Shown one piece after another: positions 32,600 through 46,054 of a DNA stretch of 64,000 nucleotides. A program made the translations under genes and the position numbers. The stretch is from Lunularia cruciata (lineage: Eukaryota > Streptophyta > Marchantiopsida > Lunulariales > Lunulariaceae). Location: positions 34,015,493 through 34,079,492 of the forward strand of contig OX419759.1 in the NCBI GenBank assembly GCA_948567375.1, read 5' to 3'. The notes under the pieces are model-generated. The model was not told the DNA's origin. It saw nothing but the letters and a program-made list of their open reading frames with translations, and made no database searches. Each line of letters opens with the position of its first letter. The first letter of the stretch is position 1.

Positions 32600-33910
32600 G
32601 GGATTAGAAGAAGAGAAGGTTGGATACAAGTAGGAAAGGAATATGGGTTAGAAGCAAAGGGTTTTGACTTTGAACCATGGAAGATAAGATAGATCCTCAT
32701 ATGACTAGGAATTTCAAGTTTATAGGAAATAGAATAAATGATATGAGTAATATCAAATGAACCTATCCAATTAAGACCAAGTTTACAAACTTGGATGCTA
32801 AGAGAGAAGGGGTGGTTAGTAGAGAAAAACATGATCATGTCACTAACTTGAAAGGTGAAATCACAACAATATTATGAGCATATTGCTTTTACCAATTTTG
32901 GGCAACAAGAATATGAGACTTGGCTTAATGTAAGGATGAAAATAATATAAATAAGAAGGTGAAAGTACAGGAGATATAAGATGGTGATAGAGCAAGAACA
33001 AGTGGATCATGTCCATAAATTAAGAAAGAAAGGAAAAAATCCTACACTTGGATGCGTGGAATTATTCTAGGAAAATTTGGCAATCATAAGAAAAAATTTA
33101 TAATTGATGTGATGGCTAGGACACACAACATGCATTCCAAGGTATAACTTGCCTATTTAGTTTGCATGTCAATTTGAGGATGATAGCACATAAATAAGTC
33201 AAGCTTGATGTTGAGTAGATTGAAGAGCATTTGCCAAAATTAAACAATAAATCAAGGATCATGATCAAAGATAATAACAATTGGCATTCAATTGTGCTTG
33301 AAGATAGTCTAGAAGTAAATATATGCTAATTCTAGAGCATCCATGATATATATGGTAGGTACTAAATGAAATCTACTTAATGAGCTTATCAACAAACAAT
33401 ACCATTTTTGCATAGCCTTGGTCTGTATTTTGTAAGGATGACATGAGATCTAATCTCACATTGTGCACATGGAATTGGTAGTGGTTGAAATCTCTATATG
33501 GCTCTCGATTGCCTATCTTGTTTTGTTGGTAGCTCTCAAAAGATTGAAAATTTTCAAACCTCTCATATGCCATGTTTGGCCACCACCATTGGTGCTATAA
33601 CGTACTCAATGACTTATCCATATCCATCTGACTAATGATTATGCACTTCTTGAAGTCATAAAATTTGTAGATCTCATATACCTAGAATGTAGATTCTATT
33701 CATGTAAACTATAAAGCCATCCTTGAATAAAAATGTAGTGTTCACCTTATCATTTACTACAAGTTGACTTTGCATATGATAAAAGAATTGATCTTGTTGT
33801 AATTTAGTCTTGAACTTTGTGTGCACCTTTGAGTTTATTGACACCATGGTAATTGCTACTATTATGGAAGATTCAAGAAGAATCTTGAAATCAGGTAATC
33901 TTGAAATCAT
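32600..33910 (-). pseudogene. Integrase of family C copy 1
   Basis: The minus strand reads FQSFESYQQNKIGNREPYRD (zinc-finger end, usually C..CQRNK), then LMSSLQNTDQGYAKMVLFVD (usual form: LP.TD.GYDAI.VFVDRL). It is followed by a degraded core. Gypsy integrase is inferred from these two blocks. Non-functional. Confidence 0.6.
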
Positions 33911-34379
33911 TGGGAATGATATGGTACTCTTTGGGTTTTATACTCAAGTTTAATATCAATCAATTATAGTTATTGCTCCCATCAATGACATCAACTCTTC
34001 ATGTACTCCATATGTAAGGCATTGTAACAATGGTTTTTGATTAGTTTTCATTACTGATTATTTCTCCAAGAGATCATATATCCACATAATTTTTGCATAC
34101 ACTATTGCAAGTTGTTCTTGATATTGAGCAAAATAACTCACTTTTGCCACATTCAGTTATCAAGATACAAAGGCAATTAAATAAAATCCATTTGGGAATT
34201 TGTGTTACAACACAACTCCAATTGTAAAGTTTAAACATTAAAAATCAACCAAAAAGGGTAGTTGAGGATTATATAGTTGGAAGATAGATCATGAAAACAC
34301 CACAATCTTAAGTTTCTTGATTCTTCATCCCACTTGAAGTTTGATGTCTTTTTCAAGTGATCTACTAATTTTAAGGCCA

Positions 34380-35450
34380 CATGAGCATAATTGTGGATGA
34401 ACCATCATTAAAAACTTGCCAATCTAGGAAATCCTCAGTATTGTGTGGTATCCTTAAGATTAGACCAAGTGATAATAGCATCTATTCTCTCTTCTTGCAT
34501 CTTGATTTCTTCTAGTAAAACCTTATGGCCGAAGAAGATAAAGTCCTTTTACCAAAATCACATTAGGAATTCTTATAGTCATTCTAGGACTCCTTGTAAT
34601 TAGTTCTTTTGTTCTACCATTCTCTTATTGTAAATTAATATATCATCCAAAAACACTACCATATACTGATCTAATAGCTCCTTTAACACCTTATACAATT
34701 GTTCCATGAAAATTGCTAGAGTATCAATGAGCCAACAAGGTCAAACTCTATATTCAAAATATATATACCTTGTACAAAAGATAGTCTTCTACACATCTTA
34801 CTTATCAATTAGAATTTTCCACTAATAACTTTAAAGATATAATTTTGAGAAGTATAATGTTCTACTCAATTCATCTAATAAGTCATCAATCTAAGGTAAT
34901 TTATATGCATTCTTTATGCTTAATTTATTTACTAACCTCACTATAATCAATATAGAATCAAAGCCATACATCTTTCTTTGGTACAAATATTATCAATGTT
35001 TCATAAGAGAAAGTATTACGTTGTATGAAATCCTTCTCCAATAACTTGCTTACTTGGAGTTCTTTGAGATCCTTTGTTGTGTATGAAATCCTTCTACACT
35101 AACTTTATTTAGTGTTGTTCCAAGTTCTTTGAGCTCTTTTTAGAGATGATAGATTGGTCTACTTATTGAAATACTACTAATAACAAGCTCAATCTTGAAG
35201 AGCATACCTCGATTAGAGTGTAACCTTTTTGGAGGATCATCCAAGAACATATCTACAAACTCTTTGAACTGTTTGATCAACCATTTCTTTTTGATACTTC
35301 TTATCCTCATTAACTTCTCCTTGTGCAAAAAGGCATGATACACACCATAATAAAAATCTTTTCTCAAATGTTCTACATGTATTACGGTGAACAACTTATA
35401 ATCTTTGGATTGAATACTCTTTGGTGTTTTCCTCAAAGGTGTCAAATAAT
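34380..35450 (-). pseudogene. Reverse transcriptase of family C copy 1
   Basis: The start reads FKEFVDMFLDDPPKRLHSNR, then FKIELVISSISISRPIYHL, the conserved lead-in to gypsy RT. The active site MVVFLDDILI lies at about 34630-34675 with both Asp kept. Stops and shifts occur throughout. Confidence 0.65.
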
Positions 35451-35949
35451 ATAATCATTAATATTTGCCTTGATGTTGTAGTATAATTAATTGTTAAGCA
35501 ATCTTTTGTTAATTTGATTAGATTGAACTCTATGATGTTTAAGCCAAGGAACACCTAAGATGATATCATAGTATAAGTGAGCTATTAAAAATATCATATA
35601 ATTTAAATACACCTTTATAATCTTGAATATATAAGATACAAGATATATAATGTTTAACACTTTCCACCATCTTCCATGATTAAGTTGCTGAATATATCTT
35701 TTTGATGAGAAAACATAATTCCTTTGCTAACTATATGGATATGCAATTCTTAAAACTCACACAACCAACCAAATCCTAACTTCACACTTGGATTTAATAC
35801 CTTGCAAGTGAATCAAACTTGCATATGTCAAGCCTTCAAACTCATTAGAGAAAATTAATTTTCCAATGAGTGGTTTGATATCTCCTATTTGGACTCTTCA
35901 TTTCCATAATCCTCACTTTCCAAAAACTTCATTTGAGCAATGGGTCCCC

Positions 35950-36940
35950 GGTTTTCCATTCCTAGTTTGACATTCAGCAATATGGTATCTAATGTGGCAA
36001 TAATCATTTTGTCACAGTTATTCACTATCTATAGTGCCAAGTGATCTTTGTTGGATGGAATTAATCTCCATTGATGCTAGATCTTCCAAATCTTCCACTC
36101 ATGTGTGTTGTGTTTGTGAGTTTTATGAATATCTAAGTCAAGACCAAATTGTGAGAACTAATGAATCAAAGCATTTAGCCAATTGCATGGCTTCTTCTAA
36201 ATTTCTTTGCTCACATATGGTTACTTCCAATCTGGTGTGTGATTTAAAACCATTCATAAACCAATATAGAGTCTTGTCTCCTTGTATCTTTAGAATTTTC
36301 ATTGTTGTGTTTTGGAATTGAGTGAGGTAGCTCCTAAATGAACTAGTCTACCTCAATTATACCAATATTTCTAGTGTGGTTCCATTGAGCTTGCTCTGCT
36401 TGGAATCACCACATAATTTTGCCAGTCCATCTAACTAACTCAAAGCAAATAAGATCCATCTTTGATCATCTAAAAGTTTGTAGTTTCAATGTATTGTTGA
36501 AATAAAACATAAAAATATCTTTTTGCTTCAAGTGCCTTAGGCTTTGGAGATCTAAGTTGACCTTCTTCCTTTTGGAAAGTTATTCTCTTTATTTGCTCAT
36601 CTCATTGATCATCTTAATTTCTCTCTTCCATCAATTGAGTAAGATGTTCTATTTGTTATTGCATAAAAATGATTACTTCATGTATTTCCATTATGACTAA
36701 TACTCTACAAAAATACCTACTTGCAATGTTTAAATTAACATGTAAATACAACATATCCACTACTTTTGTAAGTTATAATCTCAATAATCAATTGTCAAAT
36801 CATATAACAAGGCGATCTTGTTCATAAAATTTGACCAAAGTTTGAAATGATGAATTTCATAAAATGATACTTTAGAATACATTGACATGGAAATACTTAT
36901 GGTTTATGGGAAATGGGTTTGGTGGTTCATGGATTCCATC
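35950..36940 (-). pseudogene. Gag region of family C copy 1
   Basis: Assigned by position between the 5' LTR and RT, and by nucleotide similarity to 42240-43340 in the second copy (shared blocks aagaccaa, aatcaaag, ccattgatg-type words). No zinc knuckle was recognised. Confidence 0.45.
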
Positions 36941-36965
36941 TACCCCATTCTTACTTTGACAATAA

Positions 36966-37386
36966 TGTAAATATTGATGAGAAAAATAGGAAAATGGAAG
37001 ATCATATTAGAACTCTCAACTGAGGAAAATCCAAATGCCTAACATAAGCTTGGGCTTTGATGTTTACAAGGAAGTTAAATACAAGGCTCCCAAGAATATT
37101 CCAGTGATGGTTCCTTATTAAAGCCATCTTTATTGGTATGTAAGTCAATCTAGTTGTCTACTTGGCATACAAGTTATACCGACCATTTACTTAACATACA
37201 AGCTACTCCATCTTTGAGATTTGTTTAGAACCTTCTTGGATGCTTATAACAAACTATATTAAAAAGTTGATAAGATGCTTCTAAAACATTTTTAGAAGCT
37301 ATATATGTATTTTAGTTCTACCTTTGTTTGATGTATTTAGCTTATTTTAATAACTTGTTAACTTTTGCTACCTCAAAATTATTACA
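36966..37386 (-). repeat. 5' LTR of family C copy 1
   Basis: Plus-strand ends are tgtaaatattg and aaattattaca. It pairs with 31968-32377. Confidence 0.8.
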
Positions 37387-39600
37387 ATTAACATAATTTA
37401 TACACCTCAATTAGCCAATCTCCACTCTTAAACATCATGGTTTTTTAAGATTACTCATATATGATTTTAATATGCACTTCATTGACAAATTTTACCAATA
37501 ATTATTAAGTATTTAATGTACTAAATTAGCCTTGTCTATTAAATACCACCCCCACAATGGATGGTTAAATTGGATATAATAATAAAACCATATAAAAAAT
37601 AATCATGCATGTATAAATATATGATACAAGTATTTAGATTCTTTTCTCTTCTATGAGAACTTGTTCATTCTATCATCTTCCAGTGTTCTTATTACTTTCA
37701 CCCATTAATGCATCTTATATTCTTCTTCATAAAATGCCAAAACTACAATTTTTTGCATAAAATTTTTGGAACGATATAATCATACTACTATCATGATATT
37801 CCTTTAATTTTCATCATAGATATATGTTTTGTTTTTATATCATTTTCTTAACACTTCATACTATAGCTTGCAATTGTTTTTTAAAGTCCACACTTGATTA
37901 TTACTTTTTTGTCTAAAAATTAATCTCTCTTGCTCCTTGCAAACTTTACAAACTCAGTTGCATTTGTATTCATCCACTCTCCCACATTCAACTTAGACTA
38001 TTTATTGTCAACCAATCTTATTTTCTTGACTATGTTCTTGGCTCATCGTTGTTGATGATCATATAGATAATGAAACTATCAAAGCATTTCCCACTTAATT
38101 TTAGTTATAGATATAGTGAATTATAGTTAATTTTATATGTCTCCAATATAGTAAGTAAAAGTTACTCCCTTCATCATGATGCATGGAAGCTCATTTGCCA
38201 TATTTCTAATACTAAAGATGCAAACTTAGTAGTATAAGAGTACATTATAATGATTTCATTGATTATCTAAAGAGTAATATATGTAAGTAATAATGTACAA
38301 AAGCTTTGAAGTAGAATTTGGGTAACTTAAAACATGAGAGATATTCTTAAGTACTTCTAATATTCCATAAATAAGTATTCAAAATGTACCTATAAACCTT
38401 CCCATGATGCAAGGCAATACAAAACATTTATTATGATTGAGTAACTCAACAATGAAGATTAACTCAACAATGAAGATTAACTCAACAATGAAGATCAAGG
38501 CTAACTACAATTCTTGACTTTTATCAAAACCCCTTGTTTGATTCACACAAAACTCAACAGAAGTAGTTCACTTATATAAGTACAAGAAGTTGATCTTCAA
38601 TTATGGTTAATTAACTTTCACCTAATGATTAGCTTGATTAGCAAATTGTACTATATACAAGAAAATTTTCATAAATATGAAGCTTATTTTACATAATGTT
38701 GCTATGTATATTCTTGTTCCAATTTTATTGAATCCAAGTATTTTAAAATTTTGAACCAGGTTAGAATATGGTTAGCTTTATGTCATACATACAAAATTTA
38801 CTACCAAAAAAGATTTAATCAAATAAATTTTTGAAACATACAATTCATTTTCATGAAACTATGAATTGTGTTAGGTAATCAAAGCATTCTTGTCTTATAG
38901 TGTATTGATATGATGGAATAAATAACTATCAAAGTTTATTTATTCACTTATGGTATTATGTGAAAATTAGTATGAGAATATAATCACAAGGGGAAAGAAA
39001 AAATAATAAAACCCTTATGCACATGTAGAAATAAACATCTCTTGAATATGTTACATAGAACTTTTATATAGATCCTTGGTCAATTTCAAGAACCTTTGAT
39101 ATAAAACAAAGATCAATTTCTAGTTACAACAATTCAATTACCTAACTCTCTAGAAAGATTTCCTATAGTACTAACTTAAGCATAATTTGAAGATTCACCC
39201 ACATTTGACTTGTAAAGAATACAAAATTAATATAAATATACATAGCTCTTGATGTACTACTTGCTTGCAATTACATATGATGTGCCTTAATATACAATGA
39301 TGTTATATAAATTCAAAGGTTAAAAATTTAAATAATTTGGTGAAATTCTTATCATAACTCATTCATTGGATTTTGATAACATTATATACTTTAATCATAT
39401 TTATGAGTATATTTTGGAACATAATAAAAAGCACAAGAAGGTAACTAATAAGATCCAATTATAGAATTTGAAATATATAACAAGCATATTGGGTATCATA
39501 ATTCATGAAAAAGTGGCCTAAGGAAATTGTCTTAAATCAGGGTTTCTTTAAATACTCAAGATCCATTTGTATACTATGAGAGTAATTTCCCAATTTCACC
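37387..39600. other. AT-rich region without genes
   Basis: Only short frames are present. It contains an 18-bp tandem repeat (38442-38495). No LTR for the left end of the next element was identified here. Confidence 0.5.
38442..38495. repeat. 18-bp minisatellite, three units
   Basis: taactcaacaatgaagat is repeated three times in tandem without mismatch. Confidence 0.9.
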
Positions 39601-39749
39601 ACTACTAGCGTAAGAGACCCATGAGAGAAATAAGAGAATGGAATATCAAATCTGAGATGAGCACATAAGGCATCATATGATGCTTAAAGATATTATCAAA
39701 TTAGATATGGGCCAATGTTAGAGCATCCATTATATCAAAGGTTGGTGCC

Positions 39750-41650
39750 AAATGTATTTGCTTACTAAGCTTATTTGCTTTGTGTGACCTTGCTTTGTCT
39801 TGGGCAAGGATGTAATGAGATCTAAGTTAATTTTTTCCCATCAAGTAAATGAGATGGGAAGTGGTTGAAGAAGTCCACTCGGTTTTTGGTTATTGGCCTT
39901 GTTGAGTTGGCAACTCTCACAATATCAGATAAACTCTCAAACCTATTGTGCCATTTAGGGCCATCAACATTGGCATTGTAGGGTAATCAAGGTCTCGTCC
40001 ACACCCATATGACCAATAATTGGTAAGTCATGGGCTTCTTGAAGGCGCATAAGTTATAGATCACCCTTGGTTGGAACATCGATCGGATTCTCACAAAATA
40101 GAATGCCTTCCTTGAAGGATAAGGTGTTGTTTTCCTTTTTGTATGATCCAAGACAACCTTAAACCATCTAAAAGAAGGCATCTTATTATAAAGTGGTCCT
40201 AAACTCAATTTGGACTTTTGAGTCAATTGAAACTATTGTAATTGTAATTGTGATGAGAGGAAGAGTCTTCAAATCAAATATTGGAGATAGTGCATCAAAG
40301 ATGACATAGAACCTATCAGGTTTGTATTCAAGTTTGATATCAAACAACCATAGTTACTCCTCCCATCAATGATACTGACTCTTCATGTACTCCAAATGCA
40401 ATGTCTACAACAAAGTTTTGTGATTGGTTTGCATGATCACTTGTTTTCTTAATAGATAATGCCTCCAAACCTTTGTGTCATATACCATTGCTAGTTATCA
40501 TCAATCTCAAGCATAGTATTTCCTTTTTGCAATGTTTAGTTTGTGAGACACTAAGTCAATAGGATGTAACCCATTTGGAATTCCTACTACAACACAATGC
40601 AATGGCAGAGTTAGAAGCATAAAATCAACCACACAAGGTAGTTGAGGATCATATGGTTTAAGAATGGTCTTGAAGACAGCTTATATTTTACCTTTTGGAA
40701 TGCTTCTTTGTGCTTGGTGGTTACTAAAAGCTTAAGGTCTTCCATAAGAGATCAATCAATAGTGCAACCACATGAGCATAATAATGGATGAACCATTGAT
40801 AAAAGAACTTACCAATCCATTAAAGGCCTACACTTTTATGGTATTTTTTGGAGCATACCAATCATTAATGGTCTTGATGTTCTCCTCTTCCATCTTGATC
40901 CCCTTTGATGAGACCTTATAACCCAAGAAGGTAATTTCCTACTACCAAAAGGCACACTTTGACTTCTTGTAGTAATTGGCGTAGTCATCTTGGACTTCTT
41001 ATATGATTTGTGTGTTCTACCTTTATGTTGCTATAGATTAAAATATCATCAAAGAATACCACCATGTCCCAATCCAATAGCACATCCAACATTCAATGCA
41101 TCTAATCCACGAAGACTATTAGAGCATTAGTGACTCTAAATGGTAGAACTCTCTATTCAAAATGCCCATACCTTGTGCAAAAGGTAGTCTATTTCACATC
41201 TTTCCTATCAATGAGAATCTTCCAATAGTTGCTTTGGAGATCCAACTTGGAGAAGTATCATACTCTACTCAATTGATCTAGCAAGTCATCAATTTGAGGC
41301 AAGTGATATGGATTATTCATTAAATTTTTATTAAGGCCATGAGAATCAATATAGAAGCAAGTGCTCCATACTTCTTTGGGACAAATAGTATTGGTACTCC
41401 CCAAAGAGATGTATGATGTCATATGAAATCCTTCTCCAACAAGTCCATCAGTGTTATGTGAAGCTCTTCCAACTCCTTTGGTATATTCATTGGAGTACTG
41501 CTTGGAAATAACTCAATTTTGAAGGGCATATCATGATCAGAGAGTAGCCCCTTAGGCAGATCATTAAGAAACACATATGAAAACTCTTGAACTATTTGAT
41601 CAACCATTTCATTCATGAGACTTTTTTCACTCATCAAATTCTCCATGTGT
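39750..41650 (-). pseudogene. RT, RNase H and integrase remains of family C copy 2
   Basis: RT begins QEFSYVFLNDLPKGLLSDHD with FKIELFPSSTP, homologous to the lead-in in copy 1. The active site reads MVVFFDDILI (about 41038-41068). Between RT and integrase a segment reads GPLYNKMPSFRWFKVVL. Integrase follows below about 40020. Everything is frame-broken. Confidence 0.6.
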
Positions 41651-42239
41651 AGTTGGCTTGATCAACATCACAAAAATAGTAATATCTTCTTCCAAAGCTT
41701 GCTTTAGGGCTACTTTATTGACAAACTTCCCATCTTGGGACAAACTATTTTTAGGTGTCTTACTCAAAGGTGCTAGATAACCTAATTTATAATTCTGACC
41801 TTGTTGTATTTTAATTTTTTATTGGGTCCAATCAAATTGAACCTTATTATGTTCAAGCCAAGGCAAACCTAGGATGACATCTTAGTGTAGAGGTGCCACT
41901 ACAAACCTCATACACTCTAAATACTCCTTCCCAATCTTGAATACCTCACTTGCTATTGGATGTGAGAGATGGAATGCATAACCCTTTCTACCATCTACCA
42001 TCATCAATCTATTTCTAGCTAGGAACTACTAGCTTGATAGAAATACCTTATTCCTTTGCTAATTGCATGGACATGCAATTCCTTGAACTTCCAAAATCTT
42101 AGAACAAAAATCAAATATCATACCTTGCAAGTAAAGTAAACTTACATAGGTCAAACCTTCCATCCAATTGAACAAATCAAGTTCCAAAGAGGTGGCTTAA
42201 GTTCTCATGTTGGCATTCTTTGTTTCCTTGATCATCTTG

Positions 42240-43340
42240 CTCCACAAAATCCATTAAGATGATTTGTTGAGGTCATGTATTCTTGATTAGACATTGAACA
42301 ATGTGATATCCAGCTTGATAACCATCATTTTGTCATAATATTCCCTATCTATATTTCCAAGTGATCTCCATTATATGGCATCCATTGGTACAAGCTCCAC
42401 CACCAATGTGTATTGTTGGCAAGTTCTATGAAGGTCAAGGTCAAGACCAAGTTATTGAAACCAAGGAATCAAAGAGTTCAACCAACTACATAGCTTCCTC
42501 CAACTCTTTGAGCTCTTGCATTGTCACTTCTAATTTTGTGCATGACTTTAGACCCTTCACAAATGATCTTAAGGTTCATCTTCTAGTTTATTTGGAATTT
42601 GTATTGTATTCTAGAATCAAGTGATGTAGCTTCTTAGTGAACCAATCTAATTCAATTTTGCTAATTTATCTTGTGTGGCTTTTGTAACATTTGTAGCTTA
42701 GAAACTTGTAACACTCTAATTATTGCAGTCTTGAATTCTTCCTATGTCAAGATTGGTGTGACAAACTACCATTTAGCTTGCTTCACTTAGAATTTCCACC
42801 ATAGTTGTGCCACTCTATCCCATTGACTTGAAGCCAAGAGATCTATCTCTATTAATCTTGAAGGTTTGTAGCTTCAAAATAACATTCACAATCAAATACA
42901 AAATTGTCTATTGCATCAGGAGATTCTTGCTCTCAAATACCTTAGGCTTTGGAGACCAAATTTGCTCTTCTCCTTCTCAAAATAGTGATCTCTCTACATA
43001 ATCTTGTTGTTGATGGTTTTGTTCTTCCAACAATCAAGTAAGGTGTTCAATTCATTGTTGCATAATAATCATAATTTCATGCATTGCCACCATGGCTACT
43101 ACTCTATCAAACTATCTACAATTATTTAAGTTAACACAAAGATGCGGCACGTCCACCATACTCCATAAGTTGAAATTGGGAGTACCAAGTGTTCATTGAG
43201 CAAGATGATTGTATTAAAAAAAAATTACCCAAAGCATGAGATGATGAACTACATGAAATGATGTTTGAGTAGGTGATGGACACAAAAATCCCAATGGTTG
43301 GTCAAAAATGGATTTGGTGGTCTATAAAGTTCATCCATCT
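42240..43340 (-). pseudogene. Gag region of family C copy 2
   Basis: Located between RT and the primer-binding site, with nucleotide similarity to 35950-36940. No intact motif was seen. Plus-strand frames here are shadows. Confidence 0.4.
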
Positions 43341-43347
43341 CATTCTT

Positions 43348-43359
43348 GATCTGATACCA
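43348..43359 (-). promoter_or_regulatory. Primer-binding site of family C copy 2
   Basis: Minus strand reads TGGTATCAGATC, close to the initiator tRNA-Met complement TGGTATCAGAGC, immediately before the 5' LTR. Confidence 0.75.
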
Positions 43360-43360
43360 A

Positions 43361-43673
43361 TGTAAAAAGATCATAGAAATAGTAGAATAGAAGATCAGAG
43401 TGAAAGATAACATTGGGACTCTTGACCTGAGTGAAACTTTGAATCCTAGTATGAGCTTGGGTTTAGGTATTTACAAAGAACTTACAAGACTCTTGAGAAG
43501 CTTCTCATGAAACTTCCTAAGAGTCATCTTCTTATAGTGCAAGTTAAGTTAAGTGGGAAGCTTCTTGAGAAGCTTCCTTCTAAAATCCATCTACCTGGTG
43601 TGCAAGCTAAACTAGTCAAGAAGTTTCCCATAAATCTTCTTCTAGAAGCCATATACTTGGCGTGCCAACAAAG
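43361..43673 (-). repeat. 5' LTR of family C copy 2, first part
   Basis: It starts tgtaaaaagatc and shares aatcctagtatgagcttgg and caagactcttgagaag-type words with other family C LTRs. It is cut at 43673 by the family A insertion and continues at 52576. Confidence 0.75.
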
Positions 43674-44409
43674 TGTAATACCAAGAGCTAGCCATATGAT
43701 CTAGATGTGAATTTTGATTTGGTAATATCTAGAATGATGTTATAAATGATGGTCAAAATAGATCAGATAGAAGTATCACCAAAAGAGTACTTCTACTAAT
43801 AGGGCAAAATTAAAATAGACTTTAAAAACTTAGAACAAATAGCTAGACATATGATTTAAAAGTGAGAATTGGTTTGGTAACATCTTGAAAGATGTTACAC
43901 ATGATGGACTAAATAGATCAGAAAGAGATATCACCAAAAGGGGACTTCTACTAATAGAGTAGGAACTAAAATATGCCTGAAATCTTTAAAGGCAATTTTG
44001 GAAGCCTAAACGGATGAATTAGGCCTTTAAAATGTGCACAATTCCCCCCCAATGGAATAAAAGCTGCCATACCCTTCCCCCTACTTTGTCTCATTGAGAG
44101 CTTTTAAACGGTACCTCACCCACGTGATTTTGAGATTCCTACAAGATTCCCTCAAAGATTCCATCCAGTCAAAGCTTGTTTGACCAACTAGATAGGACCA
44201 AGACCAACATGTCACCCATCCAAGTAAGTAATCCAAGGGTGGAGCTTGCTGACATATCACCTATCTGTGTGCCTAATCCTATGGTGGAGCTTCCTTGGAG
44301 GAGATCCTCTTTGTATAATAAAGAGAAGGTGCTCCTTTGGGGCATCGGATGAAATCCGATGAATGTGAAATCTATGTTTTCTCTTTTCTCTTGTCCTCGG
44401 AGTATTAAA
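43674..44409 (+). repeat. 5' LTR of family A copy 1 (736 bp)
   Basis: It starts TGTAATACCAAG and ends agtattaaa (attaca in the 3' copy). It contains an internal tandem duplication of about 155 bp (units from 43686 and 43841). A TATA-like tataataaag lies near 44315. Confidence 0.9.
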
Positions 44410-44410
44410 A

Positions 44411-44422
44411 TGGTATCAAAGC
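44411..44422 (+). promoter_or_regulatory. Primer-binding site (initiator tRNA-Met)
   Basis: TGGTATCAAAGC follows the 5' LTR by one base, one change from TGGTATCAGAGC. Confidence 0.85.
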
Positions 44423-45010
44423 AAGTATTTTAGTCCAAGAGAGTGGATCATCCCTCTTGGAAGAACACGAACTAATGAAATTGAGTAATTTGAGGTGGAG
44501 AACATAGAGTAATTGCTACACTTAGGAAGGACTTTAGAGAGCAGATGGGATGGATGCACCAAGAGGACAATTTCTTGCACTTAACTTTTCATTCTTGAAT
44601 CCATTCCATGTCAAGGTTATGTACATCTAGTATGAGCAAATGATAGCATCACTAATTTATCAATTTGGAGTAGAATTTATGGACAAGGTGATGAACTCAC
44701 CAAACCGGTGATTCTCCCTATGGTGGTATATGATAAAGAGTGGGATTTGACAATCTACATTCTATTATGATGTTATAGGTATGAATGGCCCAAACCCTCT
44801 TCCTTTCAACACTCAAGTAGAAATTTGTTATGTAGTGAGACCAAAAGTGATGTTTAGAGATTTTGTGGTTAGGAATTTTGGTGAGGAGTATTTCAACAAG
44901 TGAGAGCTTCCAAGGTCCTAATGGTAGTTTTGATAGTTTGTGCACCTTCCAAAGTGATCATATTTACTTTGTATTGAAGTAAACATTAACAATTGAGTGT
45001 TGAAGGAACC

Positions 45011-46020
45011 ATGGATCCGCAATTGCAAGAACTGATGCAAGGAATGCAAGGGATGTTGAATGAATTTTGAGAGATTAAGATGACCATGGAGACATTACAA
45101 AGTCAAGTGAAGATCCTTGGGAATGATCAAGCAACGCAAGAAGAAGAGTCATCTCAAAACTCAATACTTGTGACGGAAGTACTTGGAGAAGCACCTGTGC
45201 GTACAAACCCTATCAATGATGAAGCCACATTGCTACTCCAAATGAAGAAGACTTGCAACATCAAGCCTTAAAAGGGGTAGCATACGATGGGAGTAGTGGA
45301 AAATTGGATCTCAAGAATGAATCAATATTTTCAATTGTTCTCAATAAAGATCACGGAGCAGGCTACAAGCGTTTTTGCATGTGGGTACTTGACTGATAAA
45401 GCACTCACATGGTACAATGCTTGGGAATGATCCTTGTTGGCAGAGAGATGGGAGTTCACATGGACAACAATGCAAGAAGGATTGCTGAAGAATTTCCAAT
45501 TGATGGATTCCGTGCAGATGGCCCAAATCTGACTATGGGGATTGAGACAAAAGAGCAACATACAAGATTATGTGGAGGCATTTCTGGATTTACATGTTGT
45601 AATAACCGACATGGGTCTAGCATAGTCTCTCGACAATTTCAAACAAGGTTTGAAGGAGCAGATTTGCCAAGAAGTCATGGTGCAAAATCCTTGCATGGTA
45701 TTTGAAGCCATTGCTTGTGCGTAGAGAATAGTAAGAGCATTGGATGGAGGTGAAGGAGTAGTTCCACCTCAACATTATTGGGTAGAAATAACACACATGG
45801 GTGTACCAATACCAATGGAATTGTGTAACCTTTGATTTTGAGATCAAGGAGCATGACCGCTTCAAAGAGAGCGTGGACGGGTAGAAGAACAAAGAGATGG
45901 AGTCCCACAAGGAGAAGGAACTCAAGGAGAACAATGATGTTGTTACAATTTGTGGCCGTATTGGGCACATATCTACCAATTGTCATGCTCGTTTCCCTAA
46001 AGGCCCTTGGCCTACATATA
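45011..46020 (+). pseudogene. Gag of family A copy 1
   Basis: The ATG at 45011 begins MDPQLQELMQGMQGMLNEF, then a stop, TLQSQVKILGNDQATQEEES, VENWISRMNQYFQLFSI, then LTDKALTWYNAW in a later frame and LDNFKQGLKEQIC. This is the retrotransposon capsid-type gag fold. A CX2CX4HX4C zinc knuckle (CYN-CGRIGHISTNC) lies at about 45938-45993, with one inserted base splitting its first two cysteines. Gag would form the particle and bind RNA. It is broken by stops and shifts. Confidence 0.7.
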
Positions 46021-46054
46021 GGTGATCTTTGAACAACATGGAGAGGCGCACTAT

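Larger units (their letters stand above)
31968..37386 (-). mobile_element. Family C Ty3/gypsy retrotransposon (copy 1), two LTRs, decayed
   Basis: 3' LTR at 31968-32377 and 5' LTR at 36966-37386 share ordered words (ccaaatgcctaac, aagcttgg, caaggctcccaagaat, ttattaca ends). Flanks actaa (31963-31967) and attaa (37387-37391) match at 4 of 5 positions. A purine tract beside the 3' LTR reads gaggtgggagagta on the minus strand. Internal order: gag about 36940-35950, RT 35450-34400, RNase H near 34300-33950, integrase 33900-32600. All frames are broken. Confidence 0.8.

Noticed and set aside
42361-42624. Plus-strand 87-codon frame and its homologue at 36034-36321
   Set aside because: Both are antisense to the gag regions of minus-strand family C elements. 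Their mutual similarity reflects the shared retroelement.
45409-45979. Antisense frames over gag of family A copy 1
   Set aside because: Gag motifs are on the plus strand; these are shadows.
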